Origin: Halopseudomonas salina
GTDB taxonomy: Bacteria; Pseudomonadota; Gammaproteobacteria; Pseudomonadales; Pseudomonadaceae
Direction: 5' to 3'
Assembly (NCBI RefSeq): GCF_008641105.1
Contig: NZ_VTTI01000006.1
Location: forward strand, 114,139-178,138
Length of the DNA stretch: 64,000 bases
Shown: piece by piece, positions 10,233 through 20,513 of the stretch
Layout of the letters: each line of letters starts with the position of its first letter
Position numbering within the stretch: position 1 is the first letter of the stretch
Translations under genes and position numbers: made by a program
Notes under the pieces: generated by a model
What the model was told of the DNA's origin: nothing
Database searches by the model: none
The model's input: the letters and a program-made list of their open reading frames with translations, nothing else

Positions 10233-10661
10233 ATGCGTCATTACGAAATCGTATTCCTGGTTCATCCGGATCAGAGCGAACAGGTCGGCGGCATGATCGA
10301 GCGCTACACCAAGCTCATTGAAGAAGACGGCGGCAAGATTCACCGTCTGGAAGATTGGGGTCGCCGTCAACTGGCTTACCCGATCGACAAGATCCATAAA
10401 GCCCACTACATCATGATCAACGTCGAGTGCAGCGCCAAGGCACTGGAAGAGCTGACCGAGAACTTCCGTTACAACGACGCCGTTATCCGTAACATGGTCA
10501 TTCGTCGTGACGAAGCTATCACCGAACAGTCCGACATGCTCAAGCCCGAAGATACCGGTCGTGGCGAGCGTCGTGAGCGTCGCGAGCGCACCGAAGGTGA
10601 CGACAGCGATTCTGACAATGATAGCTCGAACGACAACGATAACGACGGCGACGACGAGTAA
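10233..10661 (+). CDS. rpsF: 30S ribosomal protein S6
   Basis: Binds the 16S rRNA central domain with S18. The 142-residue protein has the S6 fold ([39 protein letters not shown]). It ends in an Arg/Glu stretch followed by a very acidic Asp/Ser/Asn tail (about 112-142). The AAGGAG site is 5 bases upstream of ATG. First gene of the rpsF-rpsR-(DUF2232)-rplI operon. Confidence 0.96.
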   Translation: MRHYEIVFLVHPDQSEQVGGMIERYTKLIEEDGGKIHRLEDWGRRQLAYPIDKIHKAHYIMINVECSAKALEELTENFRYNDAVIRNMVIRRDEAITEQSDMLKPEDTGRGERRERRERTEGDDSDSDNDSSNDNDNDGDDE

Positions 10662-10702
10662 GTCAACCCGGTCCCATTTCCAGTATTAAAGGAGACGCTG
10701 CC

Positions 10703-10933
10703 ATGGCACGTTTTTTCCGCCGCAGAAAGTTCTGCCGTTTTACCGCTGAAGGCGTTAAAGAGATCGATTACAAGGATCTCAACACTTTGAAGGCCTACGT
10801 TACCGAGACCGGCAAGATCGTACCTAGCCGTATTACCGGTACCAAGGCTCGTTACCAGCGTCAGCTGGGTGTCGCTATCAAGCGTGCCCGTTATCTGGCT
10901 CTGCTGCCCTTCACCGACAGTCATGGTCGTTGA
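10703..10933 (+). CDS. rpsR: 30S ribosomal protein S18
   Basis: Small basic subunit protein that pairs with S6 on the platform. The 76-residue sequence ([17 protein letters not shown], the [12 protein letters not shown] helix, [13 protein letters not shown]) is complete. AAAGGAG lies 8 bases upstream. Between rpsF and a membrane-protein gene in the S6 operon. Confidence 0.97.
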   Translation: MARFFRRRKFCRFTAEGVKEIDYKDLNTLKAYVTETGKIVPSRITGTKARYQRQLGVAIKRARYLALLPFTDSHGR

Positions 10934-10975
10934 TAGGTAATTTATTACGTACGTAATCAGGGATATCTGACCGGC

Positions 10976-11875
10976 ATGCGTGGGTTGGCTGAATACATCA
11001 TGCGGGGGCGCAAGGAGGCTACTCTGGTAGTAGCCATCTCCGCTGCCATACCGCTGTTGTTCTGGGTCAGCGCCGCTGCCCTCGCCCTAGTCGTGCTAAG
11101 GCGCGGCTTGAGCGAGGCGGTCCCGGTTCTGGCCTGGGGTATTTTGCCGGCTATCGCCTGGGCCTGGGTGGGTGATATTACGCCGCTGCTGGTCATTGGT
11201 GGCAGTGTGGCTTTGGCAACCTTGCTGCACAGCCGCAGTGACTGGACATCAGTATTGCTGGCATCAGTTCCACTGGGCCTGGGCTACGCTCTGCTTTTGC
11301 TGACTGTGTTGAACGAGCCCTTGTTGGCTTTGGCCGCACAGATTCAGGAGCGCCTCCCTCAGCTGCTGGCTGATATGGGTGGGGCGGTCGACGAGGCTGG
11401 TATGGCTCGCATCGAGGCGCTTCTGGTGCCGGTGCTTGCTGGCCTGATGGGTGCGGTGCACACATTAATGGTGTTGGTGAGTGTCATGGTAGGCCGCTCG
11501 TGGCAGGCCCGGTTATATAATCCCGGTGGATTCCGCGAGGAGTTTCATCGGTTGAGGTTATCGCCGGTCATCGCGGGCGCTTTGTTACTGGTAACGCTTT
11601 TTGGGCCGCAGTTCGGTCAGGTGGCGTTACTGGCACCCATTACCAGTTTGCCGCTCATGCTGGCGGGCCTTGCGCTGATTCACGGCTCTGTCGGGATCAA
11701 GAAGCTTGGGGCCGTATGGCTGGTCATGCTCTATGTGGTATTTGTGCTGGCGGCCCAGTTTGTGTACCCCCTGATTATGTTGTTGGCTTTTATTGATAGC
11801 CTGTTCGACTTTCGTTCCCGTCTTGCGCCGGCCCAGGGCCCCCGTGACGATGACGATCCGAACGGCCAAGACTGA
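10976..11875 (+). CDS. DUF2232 multi-pass membrane protein
   Basis: A 299-residue hydrophobic protein with about eight predicted membrane helices and a short acidic C-tail (DDDDPNGQD). Its position between rpsR and rplI and the N-terminus MRGLAEYIMRGR match the conserved DUF2232/YybS-like protein found in this ribosomal operon of Pseudomonas. Molecular function is unknown. The ATG at 10976 has only a weak upstream ribosome-binding site (CAGGGAT), so translation may be modest or coupled. Confidence 0.8.
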   Translation: MRGLAEYIMRGRKEATLVVAISAAIPLLFWVSAAALALVVLRRGLSEAVPVLAWGILPAIAWAWVGDITPLLVIGGSVALATLLHSRSDWTSVLLASVPLGLGYALLLLTVLNEPLLALAAQIQERLPQLLADMGGAVDEAGMARIEALLVPVLAGLMGAVHTLMVLVSVMVGRSWQARLYNPGGFREEFHRLRLSPVIAGALLLVTLFGPQFGQVALLAPITSLPLMLAGLALIHGSVGIKKLGAVWLVMLYVVFVLAAQFVYPLIMLLAFIDSLFDFRSRLAPAQGPRDDDDPNGQD

Positions 11876-11893
11876 ATACTAGAGGTTATTGCT

Positions 11894-12340
11894 ATGGAAG
11901 TTATCCTGCTCGAAAAGATCGCGAATCTGGGTGGCCTTGGTGACAAGGTTGCTGTGAGCGCCGGTTATGCACGCAATTTCTTGCTGCCTTTCGGCAAGGC
12001 AACCCCGGCTACTGCATCCAATCTGGAAGCCTTTGAAGCACGTCGCGCTGAGCTTGAGCGCATTGCTGACGAGAAGAAGGGTGAAGCCGAAGCACGTGCT
12101 GCCAAGCTGGTTGATCTGACTGTGACCATCGCAGCCAACGCCGGTGAAGAAGGCAAGCTGTTCGGTTCCATTGGTACCCGTGACATCGCTGACGCGGTGA
12201 CTGCAGTGGGTGTCGAGATCGAGAAAAGTGAAGTGCGTTTGCCTGAAGGCCCGCTGCGCAACGTCGGTGAGTACGACATAGCGTTGCACCTGCACACAGA
12301 CGTAGAAGCCAGCGTTAAACTGGTTGTAGTCAACGGTTAA
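11894..12340 (+). CDS. rplI: 50S ribosomal protein L9
   Basis: Elongated two-domain protein that binds 23S rRNA near the L1 stalk base. The 148-residue sequence shows the N-domain ([32 protein letters not shown]), the long central helix, and the C-domain ([14 protein letters not shown]). Complete length. AGAGGTTATTGCT precedes the ATG. Followed by a strong hairpin terminator, so it is the last gene of the operon. Confidence 0.97.
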   Translation: MEVILLEKIANLGGLGDKVAVSAGYARNFLLPFGKATPATASNLEAFEARRAELERIADEKKGEAEARAAKLVDLTVTIAANAGEEGKLFGSIGTRDIADAVTAVGVEIEKSEVRLPEGPLRNVGEYDIALHLHTDVEASVKLVVVNG

Positions 12341-12421
12341 TCCGACTGACCCTGGTTTCTGGTCCTCAAGCGCGATCCGCGTTGCAGGGTGAGTTCCACG
12401 GTCTTTAAGGTTAGACTGTCC

Positions 12422-12461
12422 AACACGGCGCCTGTCCTCGACAGGCGCCGTGTTGCTGTTT
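12422..12461 (+). terminator. Intrinsic terminator after rplI
   Basis: A perfect 15-bp stem: AACACGGCGCCTGTC (12422-12436), loop CTC, GACAGGCGCCGTGTT (12440-12454), then GCTGTTTTTG. The T-run starts three bases after the stem, slightly late for an ideal terminator, but the stem is very stable. Confidence 0.8.
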
Positions 12462-12529
12462 TTGTGTCCCGATTATTTCTGCTTCGGGGCGTTTGGATCG
12501 AGTAGTGAGCAAGTACCGGGCCTGTGCCG

Positions 12530-13933
12530 ATGAGCGAACCTATGTACACCGACAACACGGAACTTGATCTGCAGGCCTCGTCGCTGAAGATCCCCCCGCA
12601 CTCGATCGAAGCCGAGCAGGCAGTGCTGGGCGGCGTCATGCTGGAGAACACAACTTGGGAACGGGTTGTGGAGCTGCTCAGTGAGGCTGATTTCTACCGA
12701 CACGACCATCGACTGATTTTTCGTGCCCTGGCCAGTCTGGCCTCGCGGAATCAGCCCTTCGATGTGGTAACCCTGGCCGAGGAGCTAGACCGAGAAGGTC
12801 TGATCGATCAGGTCGGCGGGCTGGCCTATCTGGGGCAGCTGGCGAAAAATACACCGTCGGTTGCCAATATCAGTGCCTACACTCACATCATCCGCGAGCG
12901 CTCCACCCTGCGCAAATTGATCAGCACCAGCTCGGATATTGCCGACAGTGCGTTCAATCCCAAGGGCAAGCAAGCGAATGCGATCCTGGATGAAGCTGAA
13001 AGACAGATATTTGCCATTGCCGAGAGCCGTCCTAAAACCGGTGGCCCCGAGTCGGTCAACAACCTGCTTACCAAAGCCATCGACCGGATCGATACGCTGT
13101 TCAATAGCGATGGCGCGATCACCGGTCTCTCCACCGGTTTCGCCGATCTGGACGAGATGACCTCAGGATTGCAGCCAGCGGACCTGGTAATTATTGCCGG
13201 TCGTCCTTCGATGGGTAAAACAACCTTTGCGATGAATCTGGTCGAGAACGTGGTACTGCGTTACGACAAGGCGGTATTGGTTTTCTCCCTGGAAATGCCT
13301 GGGGATTCGCTGGTAATGCGTATGTTGTCGTCCCTGGGTCGAATCGACCAGAGCAAGGTTCGAGCGGGCCGTCTGGATGACGACGATTGGCCACGTCTGA
13401 CCTCAGCGGTAAATCTGCTCAATGACCGCAAGTTGTTCATTGATGACACTGCTGGTCTGTCGCCGATGGAAATGCGTGCCAGGGCGCGCCGGGTGGTGCG
13501 CGAGCATGGCGAGATCGGCATGATCATGATCGATTATCTGCAGTTGATGCAGATTGGTGGTAGCTCGGAGAATCGAACTAACGAGATTTCCGAAATCTCG
13601 CGCTCGCTGAAAGCCCTGGCCAAGGAATTCAATGCGCCGGTAGTTGCGCTGTCGCAGCTTAACCGTTCGCTTGAGCAACGCCCGAACAAGCGACCAATCA
13701 ACTCTGATTTGCGTGAATCCGGGGCGATCGAGCAGGACGCAGACGTTATCATGTTCGTCTACCGGGATGAGGTTTATCATCCGGATACTCAGGATCAGGG
13801 TATCGCCGAAATCATTATCGGCAAGCAGCGGAATGGCCCAATCGGTAACATCCGGTTGGCCTTTCTGGGCAAATTCACCCGTTTCGAAAATCTCGCACCT
13901 GGCTCCTATGCCGGGTACGGCGATATGGAGTAA
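12530..13933 (+). CDS. dnaB: Replicative DNA helicase DnaB
   Basis: Hexameric 5'-3' helicase of the replication fork. The 467-residue product has the N-terminal primase-interacting domain ([17 protein letters not shown]) and the RecA-like domain with Walker A GRPSMGKT, Walker B-region [10 protein letters not shown] and the C-terminal [21 protein letters not shown] 12530 is preferred; GTG 12524 and ATG 12542 are possible, and none has a strong ribosome-binding site. No intein is present: the Walker A and SGAIEQDAD regions are uninterrupted. Confidence 0.95.
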   Translation: MSEPMYTDNTELDLQASSLKIPPHSIEAEQAVLGGVMLENTTWERVVELLSEADFYRHDHRLIFRALASLASRNQPFDVVTLAEELDREGLIDQVGGLAYLGQLAKNTPSVANISAYTHIIRERSTLRKLISTSSDIADSAFNPKGKQANAILDEAERQIFAIAESRPKTGGPESVNNLLTKAIDRIDTLFNSDGAITGLSTGFADLDEMTSGLQPADLVIIAGRPSMGKTTFAMNLVENVVLRYDKAVLVFSLEMPGDSLVMRMLSSLGRIDQSKVRAGRLDDDDWPRLTSAVNLLNDRKLFIDDTAGLSPMEMRARARRVVREHGEIGMIMIDYLQLMQIGGSSENRTNEISEISRSLKALAKEFNAPVVALSQLNRSLEQRPNKRPINSDLRESGAIEQDADVIMFVYRDEVYHPDTQDQGIAEIIIGKQRNGPIGNIRLAFLGKFTRFENLAPGSYAGYGDME

Positions 13934-13935
13934 TC

Positions 13936-16185
13936 ATGTCCCTTAGTATGCCGGCCGCCAGGCAGTTGTTCGACTATCCCAAGTACTGGGCCGAATGTTT
14001 CGGTGCGGCGCCTTTCTTGCCCATGAGCCGTGACGAGATGGACCTGCTCGGGTGGGACAGCTGCGACATCATCATCGTGACCGGCGATGCCTATGTGGAC
14101 CACCCGTCATTCGGCATGGCGATTATTGGTCGTCTGCTTGAAGCCCAGGGGTTTCGTGTCGGCATCATCAGTCAGCCTGACTGGCAAAGTAAGGACGCGT
14201 TCACCACGCTGGGCAAGCCAAACCTGTTCTTTGGCGTGGCGGCAGGCAATATGGACTCGATGATCAACCGTTATACCGCTGATCGCAAGATCCGTTCGGA
14301 TGACGCCTATACGCCTGGTGGCAAGGCTGGCAGCCGGCCTGACAGAGCCAGTCTGGTGTATAGCCAACGCTGTCGTGAGGCCTTCAAGGACGTGCCCGTA
14401 GTATTGGGCGGTATTGAGGCTTCCCTGCGTCGTATAGCGCACTACGATTACTGGCAGGACAAGGTTCGGCACTCTCTGCTGCTCGACGCCAAGGCCGATA
14501 TTCTGCTTTATGGCAACGCTGAGCGAGCGGTAGTCGAAATTGCCCAGCGCCTCAGCCGCGGCGAAGACATTCAGACGATAACCGATATACGTGGCACCGC
14601 TTTCATGCGCCGCGACACCCCACAGGGCTGGTTTGAGCTGGACTCGACACGAATTGACCGACCCGGCAAGGTTGACAAGATCATCAACCCTTATGTGAAT
14701 ACCCAGGACACCAGCGCCTGTGCGGTCGAGCAGGCCAAGGGGCCGGGTGAGGAGGGCGCCGAGGCCACGGAGGACGGGGTGCAGGTCGTGCAACTGCTGC
14801 CGCATCCGCGCCTGGAACGCGACAGAACGGTTATTCGGTTGCCGTCCTTCGAGAAAGTCAAAAGTGATCCGGTGCTTTATGCCCACGCCAACCGCGTGCT
14901 GCACCTGGAAACCAATCCCGGCAACGCGCGAGCCCTGGTACAGCGTCACGGCGAAAAGGATGTGTGGTTCAACCCACCGCCGATCCCGCTGACGACCGAG
15001 GAAATGGACTACGTATTCGGGTTGCCCTATGCCCGTGTCCCGCACCCGGCCTATGGCGATGCGAAGATACCTGCCTACGAGATGATCCGTTTTTCGGTGA
15101 ATATCATGCGCGGTTGTTTTGGCGGCTGTACCTTCTGCTCGATTACCGAACACGAAGGAAGGATTATCCAGAACCGCTCCCACGACTCGATCATCCGTGA
15201 GATCGAAGAGATACGGGACAAGGTGCCGGGCTTTACCGGGGTGATCTCCGATCTGGGCGGGCCGACTGCCAACATGTATCGGATTGCCTGCAAGAGCCCC
15301 GAGATCGAGGCCGCCTGCCGTAAACCGTCCTGTGTCTATCCGGGTATCTGCGAGAACCTGAATACCGATCACTCGTCCCTGATCGGTCTCTACCGCAAGG
15401 CGCGGGAATTGCCGGGTGTGAAGAAGGTTCTGATTGCCTCAGGCTTGCGTTATGACCTCGCTGTGGAATCCCCAGAGTATGTCAAGGAGCTGGTCACGCA
15501 CCACGTTGGCGGGTATCTGAAGATTGCGCCTGAGCATACCGAGCAGGGGCCGCTAAGCCGTATGATGAAGCCCGGCATCGGGACATATGACACCTTCAAG
15601 CGCCTGTTCGAGAAATACACCAAAGAAGCCGGTAAGAAGCAGTACCTGATTCCGTACTTCATTGCCGCGCATCCGGGTACCTCGGACGAGGACATGATGA
15701 ATCTGGCGCTGTGGCTCAAGACCAATGATTTTCGGGCTGACCAGGTGCAGGCCTTCTATCCGTCACCCATGGCTACGGCTACTGCCATGTATCACTCGGG
15801 CAAGAATCCGCTACGCAGGGTGACCTACAAGAGTGATGGGGTAGAGAGCGTCAAGGGTGAACGTCAGCGGCGTTTGCACAAGGCTTTTCTGCGTTATCAC
15901 GATCCGAAAAACTGGCCGTTGCTGCGCGAAGCTCTGAAGGAAATGGGTCGAGCAGACCTGATTGGTAACAGCAAGCAGCAACTTATTCCGACGTTCCAAC
16001 CCGCTGTTGAAGGTTATGCCAGCGCAAGGCGAAAGAACTCCACGGCGGCGGGCAGCAAGGCCAAGCCAGGCGTGATACTGACTCAACATAATGGTTTGCC
16101 GCCACGCGATAGCGGCGCACGCAAGAAGCCTGCAGGTAAAAAGAGCGGCAAATCAGCACCCAGAGCGTCAGCCCGCAGGTCGTGA
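13936..16185 (+). CDS. YgiQ family radical SAM protein
   Basis: Large radical S-adenosylmethionine protein of unknown substrate. The 749-residue protein has an N-terminal UPF0313 domain and the radical SAM cluster motif CFGGCTFC (CxxxCxxC) near residue 395, then a YgiQ C-terminal domain and a basic Lys/Ala/Gly/Ser-rich tail. GGAG precedes ATG 13936 and the gene starts two bases after the dnaB stop, suggesting co-transcription. A 421-codon antisense frame inside it is a shadow. Confidence 0.9.
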   Translation: MSLSMPAARQLFDYPKYWAECFGAAPFLPMSRDEMDLLGWDSCDIIIVTGDAYVDHPSFGMAIIGRLLEAQGFRVGIISQPDWQSKDAFTTLGKPNLFFGVAAGNMDSMINRYTADRKIRSDDAYTPGGKAGSRPDRASLVYSQRCREAFKDVPVVLGGIEASLRRIAHYDYWQDKVRHSLLLDAKADILLYGNAERAVVEIAQRLSRGEDIQTITDIRGTAFMRRDTPQGWFELDSTRIDRPGKVDKIINPYVNTQDTSACAVEQAKGPGEEGAEATEDGVQVVQLLPHPRLERDRTVIRLPSFEKVKSDPVLYAHANRVLHLETNPGNARALVQRHGEKDVWFNPPPIPLTTEEMDYVFGLPYARVPHPAYGDAKIPAYEMIRFSVNIMRGCFGGCTFCSITEHEGRIIQNRSHDSIIREIEEIRDKVPGFTGVISDLGGPTANMYRIACKSPEIEAACRKPSCVYPGICENLNTDHSSLIGLYRKARELPGVKKVLIASGLRYDLAVESPEYVKELVTHHVGGYLKIAPEHTEQGPLSRMMKPGIGTYDTFKRLFEKYTKEAGKKQYLIPYFIAAHPGTSDEDMMNLALWLKTNDFRADQVQAFYPSPMATATAMYHSGKNPLRRVTYKSDGVESVKGERQRRLHKAFLRYHDPKNWPLLREALKEMGRADLIGNSKQQLIPTFQPAVEGYASARRKNSTAAGSKAKPGVILTQHNGLPPRDSGARKKPAGKKSGKSAPRASARRS

Positions 16186-16208
16186 GGAACGGGTGGGCTT
16201 TCAGGCAG

Positions 16209-18956
16209 TCAGGACGTCTTGTTTTCCTGCTTGCGGCCCACCCAGTAATCGACTTGTTCACGCAACTGCGTGAGCTCCACGGGCTTGGCCATGTGCGCAT
16301 TCATACCCGCGCGACGCGAGCGCTCGCGGTGCTCCGGGAGAATGTGTGCCGTCAAGGCTATGATCGGCACCGGTTGCCTGCCCCCGATTTTTTCCCACTC
16401 GCGGATGCGTTTTGCGGCTGCAAAGCCGTCCAGTTCAGGCATTTCACAATCCATCAACACCAGGTCATAGTGCCCTGCCTTGACAGCTTCTACCGCTTCA
16501 TGACCGTTTTGAACGGCCGTCGCCTGAAGCCCCAGTTTGGCAAGCATGCCTCGGATCACCTTGGTCGAGATGGCATTGTCTTCGGCGACCAGTACCCTGA
16601 AATCCCCAAGAGAGCTTTCTGCCGCACTTTCCGGGACCGCTGCATTTATGCGATTTAGCGTAGCGAGATGCTGCTGCCATTCCTCCACTAGAGTGGCTCG
16701 CAAGGTGTAACCTGCCACTGGTTTGCTCAGTATGCGGCGAACCCCGGCAGCTCTGGAGATCACTCGGCTTGGCGCATGACTAACGCCGGTGAGCATTATG
16801 ATCAGTAGGCTGTTGCGTATGGCCGGGTCATCCTTGATTCTACTGGCCAGCTCCAGCCCACTCATGCCTGGCATGGCCTGATCTACCAACAGGATCTCGA
16901 ATGGGTTGCCAAGGTGAGCTTGGGTACGGAGCAGGGCGAGTGCTTCTTTGCCGCCGCCTAGTGTTTCGACGTGCATGCCCCAGGCGCTGCACTGATTCTG
17001 CAAAACCTTACGACATGTGGCATTGTCGTCGACAATCAAGGTACGCCTGTTTTCCAGAGGATGCCCCTCCGCGGGCGATTCAGCCGAGTCATCAGAGGTC
17101 TGGGCATCCACATCCAGTGAGAACCATATTGAGTTGCCTTGCTCGGACGCATATTTAATACCGATCTTGCCCCCCATCATACGGACCAGCTGGTTGGCGA
17201 TGAGCAGTCCCATATGCCCTGACTGATCGGTTTGCTCAAGCAAGCGAACGGTGTCCATGGATGTCTTCAACAGGGACTCGCGCGCCTGGTCGGGCATCGC
17301 GTTTCCGGTATCCTGCACAGCGAAGCGCAGCAGGGAGCCTTGCTCTTCCGTATCAAGACGAACTACCAGGAGTATCTCGCCTTCAACGGTGAAGCGTAAT
17401 GAGTTGTTAAGCAGGTTGGTAAGTACTTGTCTGAGTCGGGTGGGGTCGCCCTCAATGCTGCGAGGTACCTCTGGATGAACATAACTGATGAGCTCGATGT
17501 TCTGGTTACCTGCGCGGCTGCGGACCGTTTCCAGGCAGTCATTGATCAGGCCGTGAAGGTCGAAGCGGACTGATTCAAGAATCATTTCGCCTGACTCCAG
17601 GCGCGATATATCCAGAATCTCGTTTATGAGATACAGCAAGTCGCTGCCCGATCCGTGGATTGTTTGCACATAATCGCGCTGCTTCGCTGACAGTGCCGTA
17701 TCCAGTAGCAGCTCGGACATGCCGAGAACGCCATTCATCGGTGTGCGGATCTCGTGACTTATACGTGCCAGAAATTCTGCTTTGGTTCGTCGCTCTGCCT
17801 GATACGCATCACTTGACTGCCGGTGGCCGGATTGTCGGGCTAAGCGCCGCTGCAGGCGTTTGTGCAAGCCCCATGCATAGCTGACCAATGCGAGCCAGAG
17901 CAACAGAATGACGAAGGCATCGCCAAAGGGATGTGCGGAAGGTCGGTACTCTGCAACAAAGCTGCCAAGCATAAAGAATATGGAGACCACGAATGCCTTA
18001 TCCACTGGCTGATGGCGCAGCCAGAGAAACAGCATCAATATGGCCGCCAATAGCGGTAGGGTGAGCCTTAGAACAGTTGTGGCGATGTTCAGCAAGCTGA
18101 CGTCGAGAGCAGCGATCAGTATGACAAGACCCATTATCGAAGAGACCAGCGCCAGGCTCTGGGGTACGCTGCCCTTGGCATGCAGGCTCTCACGTGGCAG
18201 TAGACTCAGAAGGATCAATGCCATGATCGGGTAGCTGACGAGTTGCAGAACACCTGCGCTGTGTCCGCGTAGCCCGGGTAACGCTTCCACTATCCAGCTG
18301 ATTCCGCTCAGTGCACTGGCACCTAGCGTCAGGGCAGCCAGGGCGAGTAAAAGATGAAAAGGATCGCGACTCACAACGCCGTGCAGCAGACCATGGACTG
18401 CCAGCGCGAGCAGCAGTCCGATCAATATGCCCTGGAGTGCCTGGCTGGCACTCTGTCGGGTTGCCGCATCCCTGACGCTGGATACTTGCACCACTGTGGT
18501 GAGTGGGAAGTCGTTTTGCAATCTGAGGTAGGCGTGATACCCGGCGCCTTCGCTGGTGCCCAGAAGGAAAGCGAAACCTGGATGTGGCAGGTTACCCGAA
18601 GACTCAGGGATGCTGGCCCCTGCCAGATATTCCTCGATAAGGTTGTCATTGCGTAAGAGAAAGAGCTCGGCTCGCGATAACAGGGGGTTTTCCAGCAGTA
18701 GCTGCTGGTCAATCCCACCCTGCAGGGAGATCTGTATCCACAATGCACCGTCTCCGGGTACCTGCAGAGGCCCGGGCGCACGTGGTGCAAACCGGTGTAT
18801 GTAGCGCGCTGACGCGACATCCTTGAGCGTCAGTTGGCCACTCGTGTCGACAAAAGTGCTGTAAACAGGGTCTTTGGTTTCGGTCGCGGCGACCCACCCG
18901 GCCATGGCCAGGACCAGCGCTGCGAGAACGGCGAGAAACCAGCTCGTCTGCTTCAA
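16209..18956 (-). CDS. retS: RetS-like hybrid sensor histidine kinase (7TMR-DISM, HK, two REC)
   Basis: In Pseudomonas RetS antagonises GacS and so controls the Gac/Rsm switch between acute and biofilm states. The 915-residue protein has a signal peptide (1-24), a 7TMR-DISMED2 periplasmic domain (~30-165), seven membrane helices (~175-365), HisKA with SHEIRTP (His401), an ATPase domain, and two receivers (phosphoacceptor Asp692 and Asp836; Lys745 and Lys891). The ATPase G1 box reads DTGNAM instead of DTGxGI, and the G2 box is GHMGL, so autokinase activity is doubtful. The gene lies next to purD, as retS does in P. aeruginosa. It starts with TTG, with AGGAT upstream on the minus strand. Orthology rests on architecture and context. 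Confidence 0.85.
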   Translation of the reverse strand: MKQTSWFLAVLAALVLAMAGWVAATETKDPVYSTFVDTSGQLTLKDVASARYIHRFAPRAPGPLQVPGDGALWIQISLQGGIDQQLLLENPLLSRAELFLLRNDNLIEEYLAGASIPESSGNLPHPGFAFLLGTSEGAGYHAYLRLQNDFPLTTVVQVSSVRDAATRQSASQALQGILIGLLLALAVHGLLHGVVSRDPFHLLLALAALTLGASALSGISWIVEALPGLRGHSAGVLQLVSYPIMALILLSLLPRESLHAKGSVPQSLALVSSIMGLVILIAALDVSLLNIATTVLRLTLPLLAAILMLFLWLRHQPVDKAFVVSIFFMLGSFVAEYRPSAHPFGDAFVILLLWLALVSYAWGLHKRLQRRLARQSGHRQSSDAYQAERRTKAEFLARISHEIRTPMNGVLGMSELLLDTALSAKQRDYVQTIHGSGSDLLYLINEILDISRLESGEMILESVRFDLHGLINDCLETVRSRAGNQNIELISYVHPEVPRSIEGDPTRLRQVLTNLLNNSLRFTVEGEILLVVRLDTEEQGSLLRFAVQDTGNAMPDQARESLLKTSMDTVRLLEQTDQSGHMGLLIANQLVRMMGGKIGIKYASEQGNSIWFSLDVDAQTSDDSAESPAEGHPLENRRTLIVDDNATCRKVLQNQCSAWGMHVETLGGGKEALALLRTQAHLGNPFEILLVDQAMPGMSGLELASRIKDDPAIRNSLLIIMLTGVSHAPSRVISRAAGVRRILSKPVAGYTLRATLVEEWQQHLATLNRINAAVPESAAESSLGDFRVLVAEDNAISTKVIRGMLAKLGLQATAVQNGHEAVEAVKAGHYDLVLMDCEMPELDGFAAAKRIREWEKIGGRQPVPIIALTAHILPEHRERSRRAGMNAHMAKPVELTQLREQVDYWVGRKQENKTS

Positions 18957-19121
18957 ATTGATGGCATCCTGTCCATAGGCAAGCGAAAGGCAGATTGTCT
19001 CTGCGAATGGCCATTATAGCTCAAGGCCTGACCTCCCGGAACGGGATCTTCAGCTGCGCCTCTGCCGCATCGTGACGGCGGCCACCTATGGTAAGCGGGA
19101 GGCTCTCCCACGGAATGGACC

Positions 19122-20411
19122 TCAGCTCTCCTGCTGCTCTCTTGCTATTGCCCGGTAGCCAATATCAGTGCGATAGAAACTGCCTTCCCAGCCGGGTTTT
19201 TCAGCCAGGAGGTAGGCATTTTTTTGCGCTTGCTCCACGGTTGCACCCAGAGCGGTAGCGCACAGCACCCTGCCACCACTGGTAACGATCTGATCTCCGA
19301 CAAGGGTTGTACCTGCGTGAAATATCTTCCCATCTGGGCTATTCGACGCATCCAGGCCGCTTATAACCGCGCCCTTGGTGTAATCCCCCGGATAACCGCC
19401 TGCTGCCAGCACCACTCCGAGACTGGGTCGGGGGTCCCAGTTTGCTTCTGTCTCGTTGAGGCGACCAGCCAGCGCGGCTTCCGTCAGATCAACCAGGCTC
19501 GACTGCAAGCGAAGCATGATGGGTTGGGTCTCGGGATCGCCAAAACGGCAATTGAATTCGATAACCCGTGGCGTGCCCGCCGGGTCAATCATCAAGCCGG
19601 CATACAGAAATCCGGTATATACATTGCCCTCCGCAGCCATGCCACGGACAGTGGGCCAGATAACCTCATCCATCACCCGCTGGTGCACACTGGGAGTGAC
19701 TACCGGAGCGGGTGAATAAGCCCCCATGCCGCCGGTATTCGGACCAGTGTCGCCATTGCCGACACGTTTATGGTCCTGGCTGGTTGCCATTGGCAGAACA
19801 TGCTCGCCATCCACCATGACAATAAAACTGGCTTCTTCTCCTTCCAGAAAATCTTCGATTACCACTCGTGAGCCGGCTTCGCCAAAGGCGTTACCCGACA
19901 GCATGTCACGCACGGCGTCTTCCGCTTCAGTCAGCGTCATCGCCACAATGACGCCTTTGCCTGCAGCCAGTCCGTCAGCCTTGATCACGATAGGGGCACC
20001 CTTGCGGTGCAGGTACTCCATGGCTGCTTCGACATCGGTGAAATTGGCGTACTCGGCTGTAGGGATCCGATGCCTCGCCAGGAAATCCTTGGTAAAGGCC
20101 TTTGAGCCCTCGAGCTGAGCTGCCCCTGTGGTAGGCCCGAAACACTTTAGACCGCGCTCGCGAAACAGGTCGACCACGCCGGCCACCAGTGGCGCTTCAG
20201 GACCGACGATGGTGAGTTGCACGTTTTGCGCGGCGAAGTCGGCAAGCCGATCAAGCTCCAGAACATCAATGGCGACGTTCTCGCACTTTGCTTCGGTGGC
20301 TGTGCCGGCGTTACCTGGCGCCACGTACACGGTCTCCACACGCGGATCCTGGGCCACTTTCCAGGCCAATGCGTGTTCACGTCCGCCACTACCGATAATT
20401 AGGATGTTCAT
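19122..20411 (-). CDS. purD: Phosphoribosylamine-glycine ligase (GARS)
   Basis: ATP-grasp enzyme joining phosphoribosylamine and glycine in de novo purine synthesis. The 429-residue product begins MNILIIGSGGREHALAWK and has the ATP-grasp segments PIVIKADGLAAGKGVIVA, EEASFIVMVDGEH and EFNCRFGDPETQ. ATG 20411 has GGGAG upstream; a longer in-frame start would extend into the heptamer repeat and is rejected. Downstream of purH and upstream of retS on the same strand. Confidence 0.96.
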   Translation of the reverse strand: MNILIIGSGGREHALAWKVAQDPRVETVYVAPGNAGTATEAKCENVAIDVLELDRLADFAAQNVQLTIVGPEAPLVAGVVDLFRERGLKCFGPTTGAAQLEGSKAFTKDFLARHRIPTAEYANFTDVEAAMEYLHRKGAPIVIKADGLAAGKGVIVAMTLTEAEDAVRDMLSGNAFGEAGSRVVIEDFLEGEEASFIVMVDGEHVLPMATSQDHKRVGNGDTGPNTGGMGAYSPAPVVTPSVHQRVMDEVIWPTVRGMAAEGNVYTGFLYAGLMIDPAGTPRVIEFNCRFGDPETQPIMLRLQSSLVDLTEAALAGRLNETEANWDPRPSLGVVLAAGGYPGDYTKGAVISGLDASNSPDGKIFHAGTTLVGDQIVTSGGRVLCATALGATVEQAQKNAYLLAEKPGWEGSFYRTDIGYRAIAREQQES

Positions 20412-20432
20412 GAGTCTCTCCCTTGGAGAGAG

Positions 20433-20510
20433 CGGCAAGCTGCAAGCTACAAGCTACAAGCAGAAACGGAGATCCTGGCTTGTGGCTTGCCGCTGGAGGC
20501 TTGCGGCTCG
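20433..20510. repeat. Second heptamer inverted repeat, between purH and purD
   Basis: Four period-7 units CGGCAAG, CTGCAAG, CTACAAG, CTACAAG (20433-20460) face inverted units GGCTTGT, GGCTTGC, a diverged CGCTGGA and GGCTTGC (20477-20504). The family is the same as at 9954-10113 but shorter and partly decayed. It fills the whole purH-purD spacer and could fold in the mRNA between the two cistrons. Confidence 0.8.
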
Positions 20511-20513
20511 TTA

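Noticed and set aside
14107..15372. 421-codon antisense frame over ygiQ
   Set aside because: It is a shadow of a high-GC gene; the radical SAM motif is on the plus strand and the antisense product has no recognisable family.
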